Source: a virus
Direction: 5' to 3' (one strand)
DNA: 26,930 bases
Virus record (IMG/VR): IMGVR_UViG_3300028384_000119
Span: 1 to 26,930 of that record
Shown one piece after another: positions 13,012 to 19,969 of this stretch; the first letter of the stretch is position 1, and each line of letters begins with the position of its first letter. The notes under the pieces were generated by a model. That model did not search any database. It was not told the DNA's origin and saw only the letters and a list, made by a program, of their open reading frames with translations. A program made the translations under genes and the position numbers.

Positions 13012-13043
13012 TGTTCTCCCTAAAAGGTTATGTTCCTGTTTAT

Positions 13044-13051
13044 TATTTATA
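13044..13051 (-). promoter_or_regulatory. Late promoter TATAAATA
   Basis: A perfect copy of the T4 late -10 octamer on the minus strand, directly after the terminator T-run and 33 bases upstream of the Ig-domain gene. This is the best late promoter in the window. Confidence 0.8.
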
Positions 13052-13075
13052 AAAATAGGGGAGGTTACCCTCCCC
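13051..13075 (-). terminator. Intrinsic terminator after the 67-residue helical gene
   Basis: GGGGAGG, loop GTAA, CCTCCCC, then TATTTTT on the minus strand. It lies 8 bases after the stop of the gene at 13083-13286 and separates that operon from the Ig-domain gene, whose late promoter begins in the T-run. Confidence 0.92.
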
Positions 13076-13082
13076 AGAAGAA

Positions 13083-13286
13083 TCATTCAGCATCACGGTT
13101 TGCGATTGCCTTGGAGACCACTTCGAGAAGTTGATCATCCATTTCGGTCTTGGTCAGTTTGACCGCCTTACCGAGAATGACTAGACAGATTTCGATGAGT
13201 TTTTCCCCGAGTTCTTCGTTGTCGGGAATCTTTGCTACGGCATCACTAATGATCTTTGATGCCAGAGGGAGAAGAAAGCCAAGCAT
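13083..13286 (-). CDS. Small helical protein, 67 residues
   Basis: MLGFLLPLASKIISDAVAKI... has a hydrophobic N-terminus and continues as amphipathic helices (EELGEKLIEICLVILGKAVKL, then a charged end). It might associate with membrane but has no long transmembrane span. A large inverted repeat sits just upstream of the ATG and covers the GGTG ribosome site. It is the last gene before the terminator. Function unknown. Confidence 0.65.
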   Translation of the reverse strand: MLGFLLPLASKIISDAVAKIPDNEELGEKLIEICLVILGKAVKLTKTEMDDQLLEVVSKAIANRDAE

Positions 13287-13289
13287 GAT

Positions 13290-13331
13290 ACACCTGATAG
13301 AGGACTACTACTATGTATGCTACTCAGGTGT
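13290..13331 (-). promoter_or_regulatory. Inverted repeat covering the ribosome site of the 67-residue gene
   Basis: ACACCTGA and TCAGGTGT are perfect 8-bp complements separated by 26 bases, and the proximal arm lies 3 bases from the ATG and contains the GGTG. Folding would hide the ribosome site; alternatively it is a dyad operator. The element fills most of the gap between this gene and the EF-hand-like gene. Confidence 0.5.
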
Positions 13332-13341
13332 AAATTTTGAC

Positions 13342-13710
13342 TTACTGCAACCCAGCACGATGACGATCATGGTCAATAGTCCGTTGCTCCATGCGGTGGC
13401 GGAGTCTTGACTTGGATTCTTCTACCTGAGAAGTAGTGTCAATAGAAGTCTCAGGTTCTACTGATTCTTTCTTGACATCTTCGCCAGGTTCATACCACTT
13501 GCCATCACCATCAGAGTCCTGCCAACGCTTACCTGCTTTGGCTGCTTTGATGTGCTTTGCTTTCTTCTTGGCATCCTCACGCAACGATTCGATGTTGCCT
13601 TGGATACGATTTCTAATGGATTCAGACATGAGATCTTCTTTCTTAGGGTTAATAGTGACTTTACCGACCTTCTTAGTCTGAGTCACTTCTTTGTTTGAAT
13701 CGGGTTTCAT
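13342..13710 (-). CDS. Basic protein with an EF-hand-like loop
   Basis: A 122-residue, highly charged protein. After a Lys-rich region (ESLREDAKKKAKHIKAAKAG) comes RWQDSDGDGKWYEPGEDV at about 82-99, with the D-x-D-x-D-G spacing and acidic end of a calcium loop. The rest is low-complexity and the end is basic (RLRHRMEQRTIDHDRHRAG). It is coupled to the upstream 537-residue gene by ATGA, and the shared Lys-rich style suggests that both are virion or DNA-associated proteins. Family name unknown; calcium binding is inferred from the motif only. Confidence 0.65.
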   Translation of the reverse strand: MKPDSNKEVTQTKKVGKVTINPKKEDLMSESIRNRIQGNIESLREDAKKKAKHIKAAKAGKRWQDSDGDGKWYEPGEDVKKESVEPETSIDTTSQVEESKSRLRHRMEQRTIDHDRHRAGLQ

Positions 13711-15320
13711 TCCTCAATACCCATTTCTTTACGCCAGGAGTATGTAGTCTCCTCACTCATGCGTCTTGCAACGCCACGAGCACCACGGGAGACGGAGCGA
13801 GCAACTTTACCCACTACCTTCTTAATACCCGACTTAATCTTATCACGAAGTCCAGGACCTTTCTTTTCAGGAGCACTGCTACTGCCACCTGAGGAGGACG
13901 AGGAGGAGGATGCAGGGGTCACACCGCTTTCACCAGACTTACGACCAGTGGAAGCACCACCTTCACCTCTTTCTTTGCCAGCGGAATACTCACGCTTAGC
14001 AGCACCCACAGCACGCTTAGCGGCACCGTGAGCATAACCTGCTGCCTTAGCGGCACCCTTGCCTGCTGCCTTAATACCTTTCTTCACCATAGAACCAGCA
14101 GACTTCAATACTGCCTTCATCTTCTCACGACGAGCACCTGCTTCGGGTTTGTCAGCAGGTTTGTCGCCCAGTCGCTTACGTGCCTCAGCACCAGCATCTT
14201 TACCAGCACTCTGCCCTTCACCAGAAGCAGCAGATTGCTTGTTCTTCATACGAAGGGAAGCAACCTTAGCAGGATTGGTAACCTCAGTCAGGAGTTCCAT
14301 GTTATCGATGGAGTCCAGTGCCTCAGTCAGTAGTTCTTCATCCAGTTCTTGAAGTGCTTCGACACAGATTTCTTCGAGTTGCTCGAAGGTAAAAGTATCA
14401 AACTCTTCGTGGAGGATGATCTCTTCGATGAACTCATCCCATGCCTCAATATTGAGAGTCTTAGGATAGTCCTTGTCACCCTTCTTAGCAGGTGCTTCAC
14501 CACGCTTACGCTTGGCATGAATGTTTGCCCAGAGACCCTTCTTCTTCTCTTCGATAGTCTCTACTTCTTCCTTGTAATTACTACGTGCTTTCTCATCACC
14601 CATCTTCTTGAAACGCTCGTTCTCTTTTTGACGAGCGATAGCAGAGACAATCTTATTAGACTTGTTCAATGCATCTTCTTTCTTCTTACCTTTGGAAGAA
14701 AGTCCTGTGCGAGCAAGATTACCAGCACGGCGGTACATCTTGTTTTCCTTGGAGCGATCAATCTCCTTGTAACCTTCTTCAACTGTCTCTTCTTCTTTGA
14801 CACAGTTGGGAACTTCCTTACCGTTCTTCTTCTTAGTGCCTTTTGCCTTGTAACCATCCCAGCAAGTGGATGCACCGACATTCTTACGAGCCTGCTTCAA
14901 CCCTTCGACCATCTGCTGGTGTAGGTCTTCAATGTCAATGTGCTCACGCTGCATGTTCAGACCGAGATCAGAAGCAGCCTTGGCAGTCTTTTCCCCTTTC
15001 TTACCAACGACCTGATAACGACCATCAGACTTCAAACCAGTGATCACCATTGACTGACCACCTTGTGAGATCACTCTACCGATATTACGATCATCTTTGA
15101 ACTTTTGCTTGTTCTTGGAGATCAGATCCTTCTCGATCGGGAACCCTGCGTAACCTTCGACAACCTCTTCATGGTTCTCGATGATCTCAGTGACCTTTGC
15201 AACTGCATCTCTAAGGCGAGAAGTTGGTGCCTCCTTACCTTCCTTGACGCAACCAAGGATAGTTCTTTGCTCTGCCTCAGTAAACCCGAGCAGGGCAGCA
15301 GATACTTTAATGTCCAGCAT
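13707..15320 (-). CDS. Large basic, modular protein, probably in the virion
   Basis: A 537-residue protein of joined modules. The N-terminus (1-130) looks folded, with KSDGRYQVVGKKGEKT near 97. Residues 153-172 hold a CWDGYKAKGTKKKNGKEVPNC motif, a Cys-bounded knuckle seen in marine phage structural proteins. GLWANIHAKRKRGEAP at about 262-277 is another recurring cyanophage motif. An acidic helix follows (300-345), then an Ala/Lys/Gly-rich tail (400-450, e.g. KGIKAAGKGAAKAAG) like histone H1, a Ser/Gly linker, and a basic end finishing SWRKEMGIEE. A late-promoter octamer lies just upstream. I infer a DNA-binding or internal head protein; no enzyme motif is seen. Confidence 0.72.
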   Translation of the reverse strand: MLDIKVSAALLGFTEAEQRTILGCVKEGKEAPTSRLRDAVAKVTEIIENHEEVVEGYAGFPIEKDLISKNKQKFKDDRNIGRVISQGGQSMVITGLKSDGRYQVVGKKGEKTAKAASDLGLNMQREHIDIEDLHQQMVEGLKQARKNVGASTCWDGYKAKGTKKKNGKEVPNCVKEEETVEEGYKEIDRSKENKMYRRAGNLARTGLSSKGKKKEDALNKSNKIVSAIARQKENERFKKMGDEKARSNYKEEVETIEEKKKGLWANIHAKRKRGEAPAKKGDKDYPKTLNIEAWDEFIEEIILHEEFDTFTFEQLEEICVEALQELDEELLTEALDSIDNMELLTEVTNPAKVASLRMKNKQSAASGEGQSAGKDAGAEARKRLGDKPADKPEAGARREKMKAVLKSAGSMVKKGIKAAGKGAAKAAGYAHGAAKRAVGAAKREYSAGKERGEGGASTGRKSGESGVTPASSSSSSSGGSSSAPEKKGPGLRDKIKSGIKKVVGKVARSVSRGARGVARRMSEETTYSWRKEMGIEE

Positions 15321-15343
15321 TGATCTAGGGGAAAGTGATAGTA

Positions 15344-16381
15344 CTATTTATTCTTGACAGATTTCCTGAACTCGGAGAACTTCTTAACTCCTTGTCCAGG
15401 GGTCATATTTTGAACTGCCTGACGGTATTTATCAGTACCAATTTTCCAGTCATTTCCGCTACCATCGTCAACAGAATAGTTGGACTGATCATTTACCTCA
15501 GTGATATGTTGCAACCATGCACGGTGCTCACCACCCAAACCATCTTCCATAATGATGTAGTTGGGACCACGGTGAACAATCTTACCTGACATACCAGTGT
15601 CATCATGCTCTACGATTGCACCGACTTTGAAGATGTGATCAAGCATATAGTAGTCACGGAAAGTATCATAATCTAACTTAGGTGCATACTCCCAAACAGA
15701 TTCTGCAACTGCTTTCTCTTTCTTCTTTGCCTTGGCAGCAGGTTTCTTCTTCTCAGGTGGTTTCATACCATCAATAACATGCTGCATGAGTTCTTTGGAC
15801 TTTTTATATCCACCAGAACCAGCATGGAACGAATCATGATCTCCACTCTGAGCATGTTTACGCATCTTGCTGGCAGAGAGAGTCTCGATAGGGTCATCAC
15901 TGTTATCATTACGAGCACCAGCAGACTTGATATTGATACTCTTAAAGTTGTAGTGCTTACCGTTGTACTTCTGAGTGAGATTTTCAAACTCTTTCACACG
16001 GTCATCACCCACAACCATAGTGACATGCTCATGTCCCTCATCATGGAGGTCACGAAGGATGTCAAAGATGTTACGGTGTTGCTCTGAGTTTTGAATAGCA
16101 TCAGCATGGTGCTTAAACATGCCACGCATGTGCTGAATCTTCTGCTCAGGATGCAGAGGATTCTTTTTATGATCTTGTGAACGAGAAGGATAGATACGGT
16201 AGTTACCAGAGTCACCAGCGTGTGACTTCACAGCATCCATCAACTTACCATGACCAGCATGGGGTGGGTTGAATCTTCCAAAGGTGATAGCAACATGCTT
16301 GTCAACTACCTCATTCTTCTTACCAGTTGCCTTCTTAGCAGCAGCTTGTGCTGCTTCGATGATAAATTGGCGGAATCTCAT
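15344..16381 (-). CDS. HxGH nucleotidyltransferase fused to a C-terminal KOW/SH3-like domain
   Basis: A 345-residue protein. Residues 30-175 form a cytidylyltransferase/NMN-adenylyltransferase-type Rossmann domain: ITFGRFNPPHAGHGKL with HAGH at 41-44, VGDDRV (125-130) and LSASKMR (168-174), the S-x-S-x-x-R-like motif. Such enzymes transfer AMP or CMP to a phosphate (NAD, CoA or lipid precursors). A Lys/Pro linker (205-225) joins a beta domain at about 250-296 (FKVGAIVEHDDTGMSGKIVH), like a KOW or SH3 fold. The first residues, MRFRQFIIEA, look like a head-associated tag. The ATG overlaps the ligase-like gene (ATGA). Substrate is not predictable by eye; NAD metabolism or protein/RNA modification are options. 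Confidence 0.8.
   Translation of the reverse strand: MRFRQFIIEAAQAAAKKATGKKNEVVDKHVAITFGRFNPPHAGHGKLMDAVKSHAGDSGNYRIYPSRSQDHKKNPLHPEQKIQHMRGMFKHHADAIQNSEQHRNIFDILRDLHDEGHEHVTMVVGDDRVKEFENLTQKYNGKHYNFKSINIKSAGARNDNSDDPIETLSASKMRKHAQSGDHDSFHAGSGGYKKSKELMQHVIDGMKPPEKKKPAAKAKKKEKAVAESVWEYAPKLDYDTFRDYYMLDHIFKVGAIVEHDDTGMSGKIVHRGPNYIIMEDGLGGEHRAWLQHITEVNDQSNYSVDDGSGNDWKIGTDKYRQAVQNMTPGQGVKKFSEFRKSVKNK
15345..15352 (-). promoter_or_regulatory. Late-promoter-like octamer AATAAATA
   Basis: On the minus strand it overlaps the stop codon of the HxGH gene and ends 25 bases before the ATG of the 537-residue gene. It matches NATAAATA and would allow separate late expression of the basic protein. Confidence 0.5.
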
Positions 16382-17571
16382 TTGCCCCAGTCTTTTGCTA
16401 CGGTGAAGTTTGCCCGAGAGAATTCAAGTCTATCAACAAGTTTGACAGCAGTGCCATCCTTGATGGCCACAAATCCTTCTGGACTAGTGACCTTGTATCC
16501 ATTTTCATCTTCAAGGAACGTACCAACTCCTTCGATACGTTTGAGTTTATTTATGATTTGTTCCTTGGCGTTGATCAGATTACTGAACCCCGACAAGGTA
16601 GCATAAATAACACTCTGATTACTATTTAGGTATTTCAAGGCGTCGTCCCTTTTCTTGGACCAGTCTTTCTTTGCTTTCTCAGTCTTCTTCTTACCAATCT
16701 CTTTCTCATAGCGATCGTTCACAAACTTCTTAAATCCAGCAGACATCTGTGCAGCACTGGAAGGGATACGACCAGTTTTGATGATGGCATTGAAGTAAAT
16801 CTTGAACATGGCAGCGTAGTCCATGGTCTTAGTGCCACCACCGATAGCATTCAGGAAGTTACGACCACGAGCAAGGTTTGTTTTAGCAACACGCATACTG
16901 TTATTCAGTCGATTCTTTTCAGAGGCACTGAGATTTGCTGCTCCATTGATGTTCTGGAATTCAGCAGAAAAGACTGCAACATCAGAGTTGCCTTGAAGAC
17001 CAGACACGTCAACACCAAAACTACTAGATAGATCCTGAATTGATGCACCAGAATAAGAAGTGTGAAAAACAATACCGAGATTAGATGCTGCAACTTTCTT
17101 ACCCATCTCTGTGTCTTTCTCTACACAATATGTGATGGTGTTTGGTTTGAACTTATAACACTTCTTACCACCCATGCTCACCAAGGGAGGAGTACCAACA
17201 TAAAGAAGATCACCTTGAAGAACACCCTTAATGGGAAGAGTCTTCAACACGTTAAATGATTGGATCAGTTTATCTTTGATCGGATGGTCTCCATAGAAAT
17301 ACTCAATCTGTTCCACAGAGAAACATGCTTTACTGTCCTTTGCAAAGACAGACTTAGTACCCACAAAGAAGTCACCAGACTCAGGATCCTTACCACAGAT
17401 CAGAGCAGGGGCACCGTCCCACTTGACAGTAACTTTGGTGTTGCCACCACCACTACCAGTGGACAACATCTCACGAAGAGATTCTAAAAAGTTAATAGCA
17501 TTCTGAGCACCTGCATATCCATTGTTAAAGATATCATCTTCCAGGTGTTCTAGGTGTGTGTTCTTTGCCAT
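16378..17571 (-). CDS. Divergent ligase-like nucleotidyltransferase (KWDG protein)
   Basis: A 397-residue protein of a family usually left as unknown in cyanophages. By eye it carries the covalent nucleotidyltransferase motifs of DNA/RNA ligases and capping enzymes in order: motif I VKWDGAPA (Lys50 as the AMP-carrying residue), FFVGTKSVF near 68-76, motif III-like VLQGDLLYV (117-125), a IIIa-like GIVFHTSYS (166-174), motif IV-like EGFVAIKDG (365-373) and motif V-like AVKLVD (375-380). A helical region of about 170 residues splits motifs IIIa and IV, which is unusual. It is coupled on both sides (TAATG from the 455-residue gene, ATGA to the HxGH gene). No OB domain is obvious. Ligase, RNA-repair or adenylating activity is an inference. 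Confidence 0.75.
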   Translation of the reverse strand: MAKNTHLEHLEDDIFNNGYAGAQNAINFLESLREMLSTGSGGGNTKVTVKWDGAPALICGKDPESGDFFVGTKSVFAKDSKACFSVEQIEYFYGDHPIKDKLIQSFNVLKTLPIKGVLQGDLLYVGTPPLVSMGGKKCYKFKPNTITYCVEKDTEMGKKVAASNLGIVFHTSYSGASIQDLSSSFGVDVSGLQGNSDVAVFSAEFQNINGAANLSASEKNRLNNSMRVAKTNLARGRNFLNAIGGGTKTMDYAAMFKIYFNAIIKTGRIPSSAAQMSAGFKKFVNDRYEKEIGKKKTEKAKKDWSKKRDDALKYLNSNQSVIYATLSGFSNLINAKEQIINKLKRIEGVGTFLEDENGYKVTSPEGFVAIKDGTAVKLVDRLEFSRANFTVAKDWGK

Positions 17572-18938
17572 TAGATTTGAATTCCAATTACGTCCTGGTA
17601 GTCGTTGAAAGAGTTCTTTTGTCTAAGTTTTGCTTTCTTCCCTGATGGGATGTTGGCATAGGTCATGATCTCACAGAGAGGCACTCCATTTCGGATTGCC
17701 ATCTTAGTATATACCACTTTTTTCAGAACAAACTCCTTGAAGAGCGGTAGGAAGTCAAGGATCCCGTCGTCATTAGCAGCGATAATCGCTTTCTCTGCTG
17801 CCCAAGAGAAGTTCTGCATCGAGTAATTCGGAGACTTCTTAGGAGCAAATTGATCAATGAACTCCCTTGCCTGCGCTTCATCCTTACCCCTCCCCAGGAC
17901 CTTCCCGATCGGATCTTTCTTATTGAAGGAAGCAGCATTGATTTTGCGAACGATGTCGTTTGGTTGTGTAAACATACTAGCGTAGGCACCCTTGAACTGG
18001 GGGTACTTCTGTGCCAGATTCAGGACTGCCACAACATGTCCAGCGTATGCTGGTTTCGTGTTGTCAATATCCTTAAAGACGTTCAGTGCCTCTTGCACCT
18101 GCTTCCTGGTGCTCCCCGCAAAAGGACCTTCCTCATACACCTCAAAGAATGTGGATGGTTTGACAGTATTAGTAGCAGCAGAGTCCAATGCTTTCACACT
18201 AAATCCATAACTATTGCTTCTGGCACTTTTCTTCATGTAAAAGTCCACTAGTGGTTCGTTACCACGAATGGGAAGATTGATCTTTGCCTTAGACTTATCA
18301 AACTTATATGGTTCTGTCTTAGATTCTTTATCGTAAAGGAAACAAATGGGAGCAATGATCTCACCAAAGTCATTGATCACATCTTTCATGTTTGGAATGT
18401 ATGGTGCTGCATTTTTATAGACTCTGGCAAGTTCACTGCCAGTGCATTCACCATCAAAATACTTCAAGATACACACAAGATAGTGTTTGAGTTGCATAGT
18501 CATGTCTTCACGACCCATGACTGCCTTCTCAACCACATCAATGTAGTCATTATATGAGAAATACTTGGTGTCATGTGCAACACCAGGGAATGATTGGGGT
18601 TTCAGATCAACTCTCCTCACCTCGCTTGGGGAGCGTTGTCCATTACCGTATGTAATCTTAGTAACATTAAATCTCTCTTCGAGATTACGTTTGTACTTGG
18701 CATCAGAGAGATCTCCATACCAAGCACGACATATGTTCCTAGCAACTTTCACTGCTGCATCTTTGTCAGCAGCAATAGCAATAGGATCTGTGTAATAAGG
18801 AACGTCTGGGGACAGTGTGTCTTGAACTTCTTGATAAACTCTTTGGAGATCGTCAATACGTTGCTTACTGACCCCAGTTTCTGTCAGCACAGTTTTAATT
18901 TCCTGTTTAGATTTTGGAATAAAAGTAAACTGTGCCAA
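17571..18938 (-). CDS. Large hypothetical protein, 455 residues, TTG start
   Basis: Not recognised. It is a soluble protein without catalytic motif that I can name. The first part is helical (KQEIKTVLTETGVSKQRIDD), followed by YYTDPIAIAADKDAAVKVARN; the middle is mixed, and the end is basic (IPSGKKAKLRQKNSFNDYQ). A TGA lies one codon after the frame's nearest upstream possibility, so no ATG is available upstream; TTG at 18938 (MAQFTFIPKS) is the natural start. A GATAAATA octamer lies 24 bases upstream. It precedes the ligase-like gene with a TAATG overlap, so the two may work together. Confidence 0.72.
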   Translation of the reverse strand: MAQFTFIPKSKQEIKTVLTETGVSKQRIDDLQRVYQEVQDTLSPDVPYYTDPIAIAADKDAAVKVARNICRAWYGDLSDAKYKRNLEERFNVTKITYGNGQRSPSEVRRVDLKPQSFPGVAHDTKYFSYNDYIDVVEKAVMGREDMTMQLKHYLVCILKYFDGECTGSELARVYKNAAPYIPNMKDVINDFGEIIAPICFLYDKESKTEPYKFDKSKAKINLPIRGNEPLVDFYMKKSARSNSYGFSVKALDSAATNTVKPSTFFEVYEEGPFAGSTRKQVQEALNVFKDIDNTKPAYAGHVVAVLNLAQKYPQFKGAYASMFTQPNDIVRKINAASFNKKDPIGKVLGRGKDEAQAREFIDQFAPKKSPNYSMQNFSWAAEKAIIAANDDGILDFLPLFKEFVLKKVVYTKMAIRNGVPLCEIMTYANIPSGKKAKLRQKNSFNDYQDVIGIQI

Positions 18939-18961
18939 GGTTCATGTGCAGTCCCACCGAT

Positions 18962-18969
18962 TATTTATC
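18962..18969 (-). promoter_or_regulatory. Late-promoter-like octamer GATAAATA
   Basis: One base from TATAAATA on the minus strand. It overlaps the stop of the 106-residue gene and ends 24 bases before the TTG of the 455-residue gene. It would open the late block of the ligase-like and HxGH genes. Confidence 0.5.
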
Positions 18970-19288
18970 AACAATCGTGGATGGGTTCGTGAGCAGGTTT
19001 GAACTCACCTTCGGCAAACGGTTGAGAAAAAACAGTGATGTTACGATTCTTGTTTTTGATAACAATGAATGCATCTTTGTTATACTTACGGGTTCCTTTG
19101 ACTGGTGCCCACTTAGTGCCAGCACCTTCAATCTCATAGATTTGACTGCCAGCAATTTGTACCTCAACATCGTCATCGATATCCCATGCCAAGGTTTCTA
19201 ATGCGATTGCAAGTTCTCCTAACATTTTGCCAGGATATGATACTGAGGGGTTCATAACTTTTTCATCTGGATCAAGACTTCCGTGCAT
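18968..19288 (-). CDS. Hypothetical protein, 106 residues
   Basis: MHGSLDPDEKVMNPSVSYPG... is a soluble protein: helix (KMLGELAIALETLAWDID), strand-rich middle (VEVQIAGSQIYEIEGAGT), then a basic strand (FIVIKNKNRNITVF). Not recognised. Start chosen at 19288, with GGAAC upstream; ATG 19255 is an alternative. It lies 30 bases after the mazG-like gene, last in that operon. Confidence 0.6.
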   Translation of the reverse strand: MHGSLDPDEKVMNPSVSYPGKMLGELAIALETLAWDIDDDVEVQIAGSQIYEIEGAGTKWAPVKGTRKYNKDAFIVIKNKNRNITVFSQPFAEGEFKPAHEPIHDC

Positions 19289-19318
19289 TTGCTGTCGTTC
19301 CTGTTTCTACTTAATCCC

Positions 19319-19969
19319 CTAGATATCGCCAGGGGCACGATTTTCAGAGTCCTCAATCGAGAACTCACCACCACTATAACGCTTTGCGAGTTTCAGTGTG
19401 TTGATGTAAAGCACCTCGTCGAGTCGGATGTCAAGTGCATGTGCTGCTTGTGCAGCATACCACATGATGTCACCGAGTTCTTTGGTCAGGTGCTCTTTGT
19501 TATCTTCATTCCATGGTTTCCCTTGGAACTTCATCTTCTTCACGATCTCCATGAACTCACCTGACTCAGCAGACAGACCAGAGGCAGCAGTATCGAGACG
19601 CTCGATGTTACAACCCTGCTCGTTCAATTCTTGGAGACGCTTAATATATGTATCAAAGTCTTTGGAGAAGTCTGAACAAGTGCTATCAGTAAACTTCAAG
19701 TACTTGTCCAGGTCAACCTGAAACTTCTTACCTTCTTTCTTAGTCTTCTCTGCTTCCTGTTTGTTCTTAACCTCAGAAGCAGCACGCCAAGCGTTGAAAC
19801 CCTTCTTATTAATGAACTCCTCAGGAGTGGTGGCAGTGTCTTCGGTTACCTTCTCTGCGTTGGCACCCATGCCATCCTTAATGTCTTGCATTTGGTTCAT
19901 GACCTCTTCTGTTGCCTTAGAAGCGGCATCAGCAGAATCATAATCGACGTTGACGTTTTCAGTACTCAT
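19319..19969 (-). CDS. mazG: MazG-type nucleotide pyrophosphohydrolase with N-terminal extension
   Basis: A 216-residue protein. The C-terminal part (about 120-205) has the all-alpha NTP pyrophosphatase pattern: SAESGEFMEIVKKM (E-x-x-E), then HLTKELGDIMWYAAQAA (E-x-x-D), with the downstream helix LDEVLYINTLKLAKRYS. MazG enzymes cut (d)NTPs to monophosphates; cyanophage MazG has been proposed to act on (p)ppGpp or on nucleotide pools. The first 115 residues are charged and helical (VDYDSADAASKATEEVMNQM), not part of the usual domain, and make this longer than most cyanophage MazG. The ATG overlaps the gp41 stop (ATGA), placing it in the replication operon. Confidence 0.85.
   Translation of the reverse strand: MSTENVNVDYDSADAASKATEEVMNQMQDIKDGMGANAEKVTEDTATTPEEFINKKGFNAWRAASEVKNKQEAEKTKKEGKKFQVDLDKYLKFTDSTCSDFSKDFDTYIKRLQELNEQGCNIERLDTAASGLSAESGEFMEIVKKMKFQGKPWNEDNKEHLTKELGDIMWYAAQAAHALDIRLDEVLYINTLKLAKRYSGGEFSIEDSENRAPGDI

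Noticed and set aside
16548-16555. CATAAATA octamer
   Set aside because: It lies inside the ligase-like gene, 165 bases before the next start; likely chance.
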